Of a DNA stretch of 64,000 nt, positions 1 to 12,061 are shown piece by piece. Each line of letters starts with the position of its first letter. Position 1 is the first letter of the stretch. Both the position numbers and the translations under genes were made by a program. The notes beneath the pieces were generated by a model, which saw only the letters and a program-made list of their open reading frames with translations, did not search any database and had not been told where the DNA came from. The stretch is from Diadema setosum (taxonomy: Eukaryota > Echinodermata > Echinoidea > Diadematoida > Diadematidae). The stretch covers positions 16,626,100-16,690,099 of the forward strand of contig CM067059.1 of the NCBI GenBank assembly GCA_033980235.1, written 5' to 3'.

Positions 1-540
1 TATAGTTTCAAACAAAATCAAAGTGGGAAACCAGAGGGGGAATAAGAATTTTCTCTCAATTGAAACTTCAAATGACATAATTAATATTATGGAATTTTAG
101 AGTTCATGAGTTTAATTCAAGAACCAAATGCTATTTTCAATCTTCCTTGTTTGAAATAATGATTCAAATTTCTACATTTTTCTTTAAATTGCTTAATTCT
201 TCTCTGATGTCATTTGAATTTGGATTTGACAGAAGATTCTTTATTTTCTTCCATTACATTAAGTCTTTCTTTCGGGTTACAAAGGCATTGTAGAGATCAA
301 AGGTTTATTTTTTTGAAAAGGAATTCATATTTCTCATTGTGTTAAATTTTTCTCATTGTTATATGGAAGAGTACTTACGCAAGAATGACAACTTGTTCAT
401 TTTTGCAATATTTACTTTTTGTGTCTTGGAAGAGATAATCGAATGTGTTCACTCGTGTATAAAGTTTCCCTTTTTAGAAGCCTTCCAAGTTGACAGCCAA
501 CTAGATTACCTTTAATATGGTATGTAATCAAGGGCGCCGG
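1..540. other. AT-rich non-coding stretch
   Basis: No ORF, splice-flanked exon or recognisable repeat was seen. The base composition is strongly AT-rich, like most of the window. Confidence 0.6.
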
Positions 541-660
541 AAACGGGGGGGGGGGGGGGGGGGGGGGCAGGGGTGGCACTTGCCCCCCCCCCCCCCAAAC
601 AAAATGTGGGGGGGGGGGGGGGGCAAAACGAGTTTTTGCCCCCCCAAAGTGCCCCCTGTA
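541..660. repeat. Alternating poly-G / poly-C tracts
   Basis: A G run at 545-567 is followed by a C run at 583-596, a second G run at 608-623 and a shorter C run at 639-645. GGCACTTG precedes the first C run and CAAAGTGCC follows the last, so the segment has partial inverted symmetry. A related piece (TTGCC plus a C run, then TTCCGGC) recurs at about 1827-1865, so this is probably a fragment of a dispersed repeat. The runs could form G-quadruplex or hairpin structures. Their exact lengths are the kind of sequence that assemblies often get wrong. Confidence 0.75.
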
Positions 661-754
661 ACAAATAATTAATCACTGATTTAAAGACCAAAATGAACAA
701 TAAAGGCATATTTCTTGTCTAAATGTTGTAATTTCATAACTGAAAATGCAAAAA

Positions 755-778
755 TTTTCGCCCCTAACGAGGCGAAAA
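755..778. repeat. Short perfect hairpin
   Basis: TTTTCGCC and GGCGAAAA are perfect inverted repeats separated by 8 bases. It is isolated and of unknown role. Confidence 0.5.
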
Positions 779-1029
779 TAATACACTAACAACATACATT
801 ATTGTATCTATACACTAATAGTAACTTATGAGTAAATTTAGTGTATAGATGGTAGCCTCGTGTCCTCGAGTGTGCCGCTGAAACATACCTTTATTAAACC
901 TTACATTTTTCATTTTCTTCTTTGCTTTCTAGTAGTATAAGAATATTTTTTATTGTTCGAACGATGCGATCACGTTTAAGCTTTTAATGAGTACATTTCA
1001 GATAAATTGAAAAGTGAAAGTGGCTCGCT

Positions 1030-1900
1030 CTATAAAGCGACTTATATACTCTGTTTTTACAAAAAGTCCCTACTGTGGGAGGGGGTATCCCCCTCCAACA
1101 CCCTCCCCAGCTCGGTCGCTTCGCTCCCTCGACGAGGATCTCACACCATCACATAATATACCCCCGTATGTTAAGATCATGGTCCTTCCAAGTGATTTTT
1201 TTCAATATGTTAATTCCCTAGAAATTTGCTTTTAAATGTTCTATAAAGGCGACTTTTATACTCTGTTTTTACAAAAAGTCCCTACCGTGGGAGGGGGTAT
1301 CCCCCCTCCCACTCCCTCCCCCCGCTCGGTCGCTTCGCTCCCTCGCCGAGGATCTCGCACCATCACATTATTAATGTACTCCCGTATGTTATGATCATAG
1401 TCCTTCCAACTGATTTTTTCAATATGTTAATTCCCTAGAAATTTGCTTTAGATTCTCTATAAACGCGACTTTTATAACAAAAAGTTCCCACCGTTGGAGG
1501 GGGTATCCCCCTCCCACACCCTCCCCCGCTCGGTCGCTTCGCTCCCTCGCCGAGGATCTCACACCATCACATTATTATGTACTCCCGTATGTAATGATCA
1601 CAGTCCTTCGCACTGATTATTTTCACTATGTTTAATTCCTTAGAAATTTGGTCTATAAACGCGACTTTTTTTACCCTGTTTTACAAAAGCTCCCTACAGT
1701 GTGTGTGTGTGTGTGTGGGGGGGGGGGGGGGGTAATCCCCCTTTCCAACAACCCCCCCCCCCCCGCTCACTCGCTTCACTCACGCGCCGAGGATCTCACA
1801 TCGTCACAATGTGCCCCCGTTGAGATTTTGCCCCCCCCCCCCAAAACCAGAAGTGTTCCGGCACGCTTGTATGTAATACTTTAATTCTTTGCAAAATATT
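1030..1900. repeat. Tandem repeat, about 4 units of ~210 bp
   Basis: Unit starts (CTATAAA followed by a GCGACTT-like word) fall at 1030, 1241, 1457 and 1653, with a vestigial start at 1901. The periods are therefore 211, 216, 196 and ~248 bp. Each unit carries a GGGAGGGGGTATCCCCCTCC block, then a GCTCGGTCGCTTCGCTCCCT block, a GAGGATCTC word and an ACTCCCGTATGT-like word. The first three copies are most alike. The fourth has a (GT)n plus poly-G expansion where the others have GGGAGGGGG. A short ORF crosses each copy but has no sign of selection, so it is not called as a gene. Confidence 0.85.
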
Positions 1901-4440
1901 CTATAAGAAATATGAACTTGAAAAAGTGCTCATTTTCTTTTCTTTCTTTCTTTCTTTTTTTTTTTAGTGTACTTGGGGAAAACTCAAACACAAGTGGAAC
2001 AATTCCTCTCTTGCTGAACAACATTTTCAGTTATGCAATCCGAAAAAAAGAGAGAAAAGACTTCCATGGAGGCAAGACTCTATAAAACACAGCGCTGACA
2101 TCCAGACTCCGCAAGCAAACGCAATTTCACCAAAATGTAGTGAACCCGAACGAATCGCGCATGCTTGGTAGCGCACGGTAGACGGTATATACCGCCACTG
2201 TGCGGTATATTCATTATCCGTGCTCTGCTCTGTCGCCACGGGTCACTCCTCGTTTTGAATGGAGGAATGACAGAGAGAGAGAGAGGGGGGGGGGGGGAGG
2301 GTGGGGGAAGGATAGCATCCAAGCCATGGTGACTGTTTCCAGGGGTGTTACACTCTAACAGGAGACAATGGGAATAATAGCTTGGTGCTTTATCCATGTG
2401 AGACTCGAGGTGCATAGCAGCCGTAATGTACACAGCAATTATGGCGTCACTGCGTCAAACGTTCTCACAGACACAGCACACGCCAAGAGAGATAAGTCAT
2501 GTGGTATAGGTATCAGTTCGCCCATTATTTACTCAAGGTGAACACAATGACCCTTCTTTCAAAACATTTGAATAAAACAAAAGGACATCTCGTATTTTTA
2601 GTTCTCACTTCAGATCGAATGGGCACTGACACTTTTCTCTGAACGCTTCTTTGATATGAAATGTCATTTTCGAGAGGTATGTCTCTTTTTAAATCGATCC
2701 AATGTTTCATTCAATTTAGACACAACAAAACATGAGTTGGACGCTTCAGATCTATGGCGCAGGTTAGCCGGCGACACTGAACATTATACCCAACCACTTT
2801 GAGAGTGGTTATTTAGAACAATGGAATTTACTTTGTATGAACAGTTGTATGAACAGTCTTGTTTGTCCAAGCGTAATATAATTTGTTGATTGAAATATTG
2901 TTTCATCAGGGAAACCAAACATGTCTTTAAAAGCAATGTCACTTTATGTTTTTATTGACTTTAATAAGTATAAGAATATCTTTCATAATACTACATGTAC
3001 ATAAGCAGTGATGAGCTTTTAAGTTTCATATTTTGATAAAACTAATACTTGATAATGCGAATGAAATTTGGTGGTGCTGTATAGCTTCTCCTACATCCAC
3101 CCGGTCACGAATCTTTCCTATTTTTTTTTTTGGCAGCTATTGTATTGAAAGAGCATTACATGACCATAGCATCCAGTCATTGAAATGTTTTAATAAACCA
3201 ACAGTGATGACTATTACTAAAGTTTCTAAGCGCTAGGTATGAGCCATATCCTTGATGAATTATCTCCCCAAAGCATGTCTTTTCCAAAATAATGCTTTTA
3301 TCTTAATTTATCTTAATGAAATCCTTATCTCATTGTCTACTGAGTATAGTAATAGTTGCGAAAGGGAACGTTGAAATGGTATAACCTTACAAATTTATGT
3401 CCGATTTCAAAGAACCGTCTACCATTCTTGTTGGTTGTTGAACATGAACTTGTGTCGGAACTGCTAGGGCAATCAAAATACCGACATGTTCACTTCTTTT
3501 CTGTATGCGTGCTGGCGTGTATATCCGTCACGTTCATGGTGTGGTGCTCTGCGTACAATGCAACAGCCTACTATCTTATCTCATGTGGATAAGCACAGGT
3601 CGGCATCGATAGGGCGAACTCTTCGAGTGATTGTAAGCCATAGCGTCTACACTACATGGATGCATGCATGTCATCTCATACTGGCATATTCCAAACAAAC
3701 ATTCTTGCCACATTTGACAATGAGAGCTGACTAGAAACCAACTAAGAACAAAAACAAAACAAAACAAAACAAAGCCAAACACGGCATAGACGTTTCACCG
3801 TGAACAGAAGGGATGACACCATAAAAATATACACTAGTAAAGAATCGACTACAAAAAAAAAATGGATTCGCTGCCACCCCCACCAAATTCCAACAGAAAT
3901 TCACAGTCAGCTTTATCAGTTTGATCAGGAAAATGCCCGTAAGGAAGTACGTGGATTGTTAATGATAACTGGCTTAACCCGTCTGTTTTGCAGTGCATCT
4001 TTTCCAAGATATTTGTAGGTTCCACTGGCGGCAGTTGGACTTATGTTTCACAATCTAAATGTATTGCTCCTATAGACTTACAGACTACTAGTATTAATGT
4101 CTTTTATGTTTTCTTTTTTTTAATGGAATGAATGTATTTTCTTTTTATCTTTATGTTGACTGTTTAATCCAAAACACTTTGTATGACCTGTATGCACCTT
4201 AATGGGCGGGTAAAGAAATAATTTTGTTATCGTATACCAATAGGTTACTGTGAACCGCAGAGTAAAGCGTAATGATTCGATTTACACCCAACCATCCAAA
4301 GCAATCATTTACTCCACGGTTTGGAAGTCTAATCTATTTCCAGAAACATCTAATCTAATATAAGATAGGAGAAGCTAAAATGGCATAAAGATTGGGGTAT
4401 AGAAAATGTACAAATACAAGTGTCTTCCTAGTTCCTCATT
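1901..4440. other. Non-coding stretch with simple repeats
   Basis: It contains a TTTC/poly-T tract near 1937-1965, a GA plus poly-G tract at about 2273-2298, and an (AAAAC)n run near 3750-3770. Several 60-117 codon ORFs occur on both strands, but none has a domain, a biased composition or flanking splice sites, and I regard them as chance. Confidence 0.55.
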
Positions 4441-4505
4441 TCAGTCTCTCTCTCTCTCCCTCTCTCTCTCTCTCTTTCTCTCCCTCTCTCTCCTTCTCTC
4501 TCTCT

Positions 4506-4578
<73 letters not shown>

Positions 4579-4665
4579 GTATGTCGATGGTTTTTGTTCT
4601 CCATGACTATATTCATACGTTTGTTTGAGTGTGTGTGTGAGTGTGTGTGTGCATGCGTGTGTAAG
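4441..4665. repeat. Compound (CT)n-(AT)n-(GT)n microsatellite
   Basis: A CT-rich tract at about 4444-4506 is followed by AT repeats at 4507-4580 and GT repeats at about 4627-4663. Apparent ORFs rich in Ser/Leu, Tyr/Ile or Arg/Glu across this block are artefacts of the repeats. Confidence 0.95.
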
Positions 4666-4834
4666 GGAATCCGGCAGCGAAGATCAAGTGATTATTTTCA
4701 ATTATTGTAAACGCACTAATTAAGAAAGTTAATTGATTTTGCTCCCTATAATATGATGAGAAATAAGACATGTGTAAGGAAATAAAACCCGGACATGTAA
4801 GTATTAATAATGCGGCAACTGATATAGAAATATA

Positions 4835-4846
4835 TGAATATATATA

Positions 4847-4898
<52 letters not shown>

Positions 4899-4906
4899 TT
4901 ATATAA

Positions 4907-4945
<39 letters not shown>

Positions 4946-4995
4946 CTTATATAAATATATATACATACATATATATATATATATATACATACAGA
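4835..4995. repeat. Long (AT)n microsatellite with nested 60-70 bp repeat
   Basis: About 150 bp of AT dinucleotides is interrupted twice by ACTTATATAAATATATATAC, so the AT tract itself has been duplicated in tandem. The overlapping poly-Tyr/Ile reading frames are not genes. Confidence 0.95.
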
Positions 4996-6655
4996 AACAA
5001 AATGAAAAGTTCTCACATCACAAGGTGCTAACTCACGTTCCTTATTTACGAAGATTACTGAACCCGTCATTCCCACATCACTTAGGTGTGAAATCGAGCA
5101 AATATTGAATTTTTCTGTGATGGATTGTGTAACCTTCACAGGGATAATAGGCAAGGATCTTATCAAACAAAACTTTGGGCGCGTGTAGGTTTTAAGAAGA
5201 ACATTTAATTCATTTCGAACGCCATCTTGCCTGCAGCTAAAGTACACACGCACACAGTGCCTGGAGTTCATCGTTCTTAATCTAATCGGGGACAGTATGG
5301 AATTCTCCAGAGGTATTATCAAGATTCTCTCCTCCTTATACCGCTGTGACCCCGAGTGACTCCCGTCTTCATAGCTTCTCTTGATTTTTCCTACAGACCC
5401 TTACACCGGGAAAATCACGGGTCGAGACTGAAAATGCGACATGGGACTGTTTTCTTTTCAACCAAGCAGTGGAAGTAGGAGGGGTAAGCCAACTAACAGA
5501 AAATGTGTTAATTCCAAGAAACACTTTTTGACTTGCAGATGCTCAGAAGTAATGAAGCAAAGCGACTGGCGCGCGTCTTTCATCGACTTTCATCAAATCC
5601 CGGCTGGTGCCCCTCCCTCCCTCCCACCCCCCCCCCCCCTTTCGCCACCTCCCCCTCCCCCCTCTCTCGGGGTGACTTTCGTAAGGCATGAATGGATAAG
5701 TCCAATAAATGTTGTAGAGTTGCCGTCACACCCCTTTACTTAATTTTCCATCACATCGATCAAAGAGGTAAACAGATATTTAAAGGATTTTTTCTTCACT
5801 CTTTAATAAGCTCTTCTGATATCGTTATAATATATTATTTCCTGTGGGTCGAATCTGGCAGAAAATAACATGTGAAACGATGCGTGTTCAGTTATTTCTC
5901 ATGATGCTGCGTTAATGTATTCCAGTTTTCATTTATAGATTCAGATTAGGTCATTCTACTGCCTATTAAAGCCAATTACCGTCATGCTGGCCACATGAGC
6001 TACTACAATCTGCAATAAGTCTCTTTCTTTCCGAGACATGGTGATGAGAATCTGCGAAAGGGAGAGCCACCCCATATTTCAGCGTGTGTAAAACAAATAA
6101 AACACTTTTACGTCTCATCGTCAGGGTGTATGTGAACATACCCTCTGACGGCATGTCGTGACTACCTTCCTTATTAAATGGTTTCAATTACCACCAGTCA
6201 ATTTGTTCAATGTTTTTAACCTTGCGCGAGCGAGCAAAACTAATATATTTTCTGGCAAGTTAATCCGCGATCTTTGGGGCTCAATGTGAAACGACATGCA
6301 TGTGATGGATGAAAGGAAGAGCTAAAAGCTTTAACGTAGCATTTTAATGGCTTACGGAAAGTCTGCAGGTCCATTTTAAATGCATGATATTATGTAACTA
6401 GGTAAAAAAAATAGCAAAAATGTATAAGTTTACTTCTGTAAGTGGTGTATCAAGACATGGTGTTGAATGGCGTCTTATCAGGAATTATACCCTCTTCAAA
6501 AGAATTGTTGACAAGACAATAGAATGGTATGCGTATTTTGTGAAAAATGCAATCTTCATAACTAAGTGTCCACACCAACTGTTGCAATGGTTTGCCATTA
6601 TAATAGGCTTGTTGTTTAAGATAATATGGCATGTATAACTTAAGTATACACACAT
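4996..6655. other. Non-coding stretch
   Basis: A pyrimidine/C-rich tract lies at about 5610-5670. No supported coding exon was seen. A minus-strand ORF running into the AT repeat (to 5322) has no recognisable domain in its unique half. Confidence 0.5.
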
Positions 6656-6659
6656 ATGT

Positions 6660-6661
6660 AT

Positions 6662-6709
<48 letters not shown>

Positions 6710-6732
6710 GTGTGTGTGTGTGTGTGTGTTAT
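6660..6732. repeat. (AT)n-(GT)n microsatellite
   Basis: AT repeats (about 6660-6705) pass directly into GT repeats (to about 6730). Confidence 0.95.
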
Positions 6733-9700
6733 GTATCTGTGCATGCACAACAATTAACGATGAGTGTATGAATGTTTAAGGTTTCAAGTTTACATAACAC
6801 ATTCGTTTGCAATAATGCATGAACACAAAACAAATACGCGATAAAGAGAGATGGAGAGACGCTTTGTTCGCCCACACTAATACATTAATAAATTCGCTCA
6901 ACTCTATATGAGCTTGACTCGCAGCAATGTCGCAGTTTATACCTTCCCTCTTCTCGCCGCCCCACTTAAATCAGACTCGCCCGCATCCTTTCGCGCCATG
7001 TGATGAGATATCCCCTTTGCAGGCAGCCTGATAACAATCTCTTCAATTAAAGGAAAGTGACCTTTTACGGAGAAAATTATCATGATGCTGTGATAAAGGA
7101 AAAAAAAATACCCGCAATCTATACCTGGCCCAGGGCTGTTCGGTTTCATTGGCATAACTTTCATTTGCATAAGTTTCTGCTCATGGACGTTATATGCGCG
7201 ATGCCCTTTATGCAAGCAATTGGTTAACAGGAAATAATTTATCGCGGAATAAAGTCGGTAGGGCAGCATCGGGAGCTCATCTCCCTGCCCATTGATTATC
7301 AAATCACATTTCCAATATGGGCTTGCGATAACTTCCGTACGACCGAGCTCTGTGATGGTTTATGTCAAGGTAATTTTCGAGGCATAGCCTGTTAAAGCGC
7401 ACGAGTAATCAGACAACCTGAGTGAATAAATTGTGCCTAGTATCAATGCTTAATTGTTTTGTGCTTTTCTGTAAAATGGGAAAATACGCAGTGCTGACCT
7501 GTTGATTAATTTGCTTTTGAAAGCAGAAATAAGTTCTATCCCGATGAATTGAATCCTTCAAGACTGAGTTTTTTTAATAGGTGACACAGTCATACTCTTT
7601 AGAAACTAAATATCTTAAGTACTCCCTGTTTACACGATTTCTTCGTAACTAGTAAATTAACAAGCTATAATCTTTTGTAAGAATATGTCGGGGAAAATTC
7701 TGACAGCTTGTTCAATTGTGCAGTGATCCAAGCAACATACAGATATATCAATGTTTATGTGTCACAAACACGTTACAAACTCAACTCAATAACAGAGAAT
7801 GTTACGACAGCAGCCAGTTGGTAAGGCATCTTATAAAATTATTTTCTTCAATCCATGCTAGGCCTAGTAAGGTTACCAAAATGCATTGCCAATACGTGTT
7901 CATTTTGGTAAAACTGATTAAAATGCAGCTAACATAATTGAGAAAATATATTTAGACCAGTATATATGTTCTTTCTGAAAATGATTTCATGTAAATATAA
8001 CTTTCTTGTCGATAATTTAGCCACATCGACAACTCCGCCTGTTTAATTCAATTCAATTCAATTTTAATTTCAATCAAACAGAAGTAATACATATTAGGGG
8101 CATACATTTGGTCAATTCATATTGCTGAGCAATTAAAAAAAATACAAATGACAAGATATGATCCCAATACGGATAGTTATATAAGGAGATAGCAATGGAT
8201 ACTTTGTAATTAAAACAAAGAACAAATAATGCGATGGAAAAGAGTGATCTTTATCGTTATTACCTTATTCTTGGTGAGTTTATGTTAACATTAACAAAAA
8301 TTAGTGAAGATCTGTTCACTGGCCAATGGGAGGCTTGTGAGATGATGATCTACACAAGTTGCTTGTGGTTGCAACTGATATCACTGTTTTGTACAAACAC
8401 GTGAAAATTGAAAAAGATATAACTGCTTTATTTTTCTTCCAGTAGTAATGAAACGTCTACCAGTCTGTTCGTTTTATTTTACTTAGGTCTCTTCATAATG
8501 ACAATGGAAACATGAAGAGCCACTACACTTACGTACAATAGTGATTGCATCATGAATGATCCCAACATACAAAGTTTATTGATGTTGTCTGTCAGTAATC
8601 CCCTTATAGCTTCTTGTAAGAACGACATTAGAAGATAATGGTATATGTTGATTTAAATACATGTATAAATAACAGTAATAGGGATACTGCACAAACAAAT
8701 ACATACTAACACACGCATTAAAATATTATTGTGCAAGTATCAGTATTTTCATAAGAATCCTTTTAAAGGTTTGCAATATACATGTACAAGCATTTTTGGT
8801 GGATCTCTCAATTCTTTTTTTTTCTCTAAACATAACTTTGTATTTTGCCAGTATGCATGTATATCTTCACTTCTTAACTATCATTATGCTTTCCACAGTT
8901 GAATGCATGCCTATTGTATATTTCCTGATTTATTCTGTGCTATGTTTTGTTGAAAAAAATGAAAAAAAAAATATTTTAAATGAATTCAATTGAAAAAAAA
9001 GATTATACAAAATAGGCCCTATATATAATTGTATGTATTATTGTTTATCATCTTTCATCACTCATGATGTTTAAATATGCTGTAGCTAGGGTACATTCAT
9101 GCTCTAACAGTATTATCAATATGTGTAAAAACTCTGGCACAAAGGTATCAGAAAGATTGACTGAATGAACGAATCTGCTGAATCAGTTTGAAGCTATCGA
9201 GGTTTGTTAGAGTGATACATTCTGTTACTGGTTAACTTTTGAAGTGACTCAAGTGCAACAAGTCTTTTTTCTTACCCAGTTACAAGTTGCTAAAAGCTTG
9301 GATTTTGACAAGAACCAGGTATACTCCACTTGCTCAAAGCACATGATATTATGTCCACTTGTTTTTCAGTGCAGACTTGGTAATCTACGTCCCGATCTCT
9401 CTTTTCTTTGTAATCGCGATTGCCAATGATGGTATTTTGTCAGTGTAAAAACTTAATTGACCTCTCTCCTCCCTTGGATTACCAAGCAACGATTGCGTCT
9501 GTGGAGAGAATTTACTTTATATCTTTGGCTTTGTGTCTGAAAACAATTCACTCTTTACTGAGATCGATGACTACTTCCTCTTTGCCTATCTATTTTCTGG
9601 CTCTGGAACCACACTCTTTATTCCTCGCCAAAATAAAAGATTCTTAGAATCCCCAGGGCACAGAGACATTTATAGAGGCAGAGTCGAACTTCTGCAGAGA

Positions 9701-10010
9701 TCTTTTGGTTACGACAAAGACACAACTTGTGCGAGTGTGCGTGGGTTGCTATACGAGCTAGCAGGCACAGTTGTCGTGTAGGGGTAGCAAACTATTCCGA
9801 TTTGAATGCATGTGTGATTCTTGGCATAAAATTGCTTTCCCTCAATTCGCGCATAATCGCGATCTCTCGGGTTCCTATGCATGGCAAAATGCAGCATTAT
9901 TCTCAAGCTTAAGTATCCATACCCTCTTTCCCTCTGGCTGACTCTGTCTCCCACTCCCACACACATACATACACTTGCATTCGTGTTGGCAGGCCAACTG
10001 TGTACATTTA
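6733..10010. other. Non-coding stretch
   Basis: The short tandem AATTC repeat at about 8045-8070, followed by an AT-rich segment, resembles a dispersed-repeat end, but I cannot name it. Weak ORFs of 60-121 codons occur (for example 6937-7302 minus and 9533-9781 plus) without domains. No exon is supported. Confidence 0.5.
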
Positions 10011-10013
10011 CTA

Positions 10014-10045
10014 GGTTTCCATGGAAACCGTCATTCATGACGTCA
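10014..10045. promoter_or_regulatory. 16 bp palindrome plus perfect CRE
   Basis: GGTTTCCATGGAAACC (10014-10029) is a perfect palindrome resembling, but not exactly matching, the RFX X-box. Nine bases later comes TGACGTCA (10038-10045), the full palindromic cyclic-AMP response element bound by CREB/ATF proteins. Such a pair is promoter- or enhancer-like. No gene start could be assigned nearby, so the role is inference from motifs alone. Confidence 0.35.
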
Positions 10046-10604
10046 TGGCATAGAGGGATGACGATTTGCATTACAGTGGAGGTGGCGGCATCTTGACATG
10101 GTCTGCGGAAAACGCTTGCCTGCACCCCTTCAACAGCATACATTGTGACGGCATGTGTCATACAAAGGATGAATAACTGATTGGCGGAGGTTTTGAGCCC
10201 CTTTTATTTTTGGCTTTGATCTTCAAGTTAGTCATTTTTTTCTTACCTTTTTGACAGCTACTACACAGAGCATGAAACCATATTTGAGATACTGCCATAA
10301 CGAGGGGGAGGATTACAAACCTTTTGCCATATGTTTTTTTAGTTTTTTTTTTTTTGTTTCAGATTTTCAGGGTTGGCTTCCTTCACCTATCAATCAGACA
10401 TTCCTTTCACACCGAGCTCCCTGAAAATCAGAGAAATCTCTCAACAGAATAAGAATATTACATTATCCTTTCTGATCATTCATATACCACATGTAGCTGA
10501 GATCTACTGAAGATGTTAATACACCCCGCTGTTTAGACATGACCTGTGTATTACAGAACACAGAGATATTTGATTTTACCTTTTTTTTTGTCACTTGACA
10601 TGTG

Positions 10605-10715
10605 CTGTGTTCTTGTTCTTGTTCTTGTTCTTGTTTCATTTTTGTCTGTTTTTATATATATATATATATATATACTATGTGTGTGTGCGTGCGTGTGTGA
10701 GTGTGTGTGTGTGTT
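10605..10715. repeat. (GTTCTT)n, (AT)n and (GT)n cluster
   Basis: A hexanucleotide GTTCTT repeat at about 10608-10635 is followed by AT repeats (10652-10675) and GT-rich repeats (10676-10712). Confidence 0.9.
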
Positions 10716-12060
10716 TGTGGGGTTTTTTGTGTCAAAATTCGCAGCACCCATCACAAATGAACTATATATGAATAAGGGGGTACGATACTATATCCAACGG
10801 AAAGATCTTAGCATCACTGTGTATTTTACCATTCTGCGAAGATAACTATAAAAACTTGCAATTTTTTTTCTACTCTAGTAAATAAGGAAAATGAAGCATG
10901 CTGCAACCTAACAGTCCAAAAGTGCTTCACAATCATAATCTTGATTAATATTTTCTCATCTTCATTATGCATTTCTCGGGTCATTCGTTTAATCTCGACA
11001 TAAGACAAGAAATTACGAGAAACTATTTGGTATCAATATATTGAGAATATTGTGATAACATTGCTTTAGATATTTGCCTTTGCTGTAAATCCAAGATAAA
11101 TTGATTAAGCAGAGAGCACCCTGAAAAGGGCAATCTATTTCGGTTACATAGTGAAATTCAGTAATTATTGACTAGAAGTAAGCAAAAATTGTTCAAAAGT
11201 CTGAGTAAAATTTGAAGAATATACGCAGAGAATGAAATGTAGGAATCTTGCATTTGATACCCCGCAAGGACCACTATCTACGCCAATTATGCTACGTACA
11301 AAAAAAAAAAAAAAGCTGCTGATAGCAATGAGAAAGGTAAGCTGAGTATGATGCCTCCCCAGGAATGTGTTCAATGTGGCTGAAAGAAAAAGTCGTACAT
11401 GAATTACTTTTTTTTACGACGCAAGATCAAAAGTTATTACTCGTACATATTGACAAGGAGCTTTGTAGTGTTATAATAATCACATATACCACTGTGTGCA
11501 GTCATCACGACACGATTAAGCACCAATGCACTGAAATCGCAGTATAACGGTGCAAGGAACTAGCTACCATGGTTAACAATTCCACTGTGTGCCGAACTAA
11601 CCTTGGCCATGGCCACCAAGGCTTTTTAGCGCAGTCGTGTTGTCCGGGTAACCGTAAGCTTGTAACCATCAACGCCCACACACATACATTGGCGGGAGAG
11701 AAAAGGTCTAATTTGAGGGATCGATTTATTGAATTGATTCTGATTGGTTGAATCTGATGGCAGATATCATTTGTACAGAATGTGATTTCATCGCCAGTCC
11801 TTCTTCAGTAGGTATGATTGAAATCACATGAAATGAGGCAGTTATTCGAGACGGAATCTGCCTGAGTGGACAGCAAAAAGTGTGAAAGAATACCAAGACT
11901 TGGTAATGGAAGGCACGGGAAACGAAATAGTGCACAGCCTTGAACTATAGGCATCGCTAGTCGACTACTCCCCTTTCTTTATACGTTCTCCAGCTTTATG
12001 GCTCTGAAGCCAGGATGGCAAAGACTATAGGGGAGCGCGAGCAGGGCCGGGTGCAGCTGG
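10716..12060. other. Non-coding stretch
   Basis: Only short ORFs and a poly-A run near 11299-11314 are present. Nothing is supported. Confidence 0.5.
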
Positions 12061-12061
12061 A

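Noticed and set aside
1030..1900. CRISPR-like array
   Set aside because: The whole ~210 bp unit repeats, with no short repeat/spacer alternation, and the DNA is animal nuclear sequence.
4613..5031. Long ORFs rich in Tyr/Ile on both strands
   Set aside because: They are the six-frame reading of the AT microsatellite, which has no stops in several frames.
9709..10161. 150-codon minus-strand ORF
   Set aside because: No domain, no splice context, mixed low-complexity patches; length alone is not enough in 64 kb.
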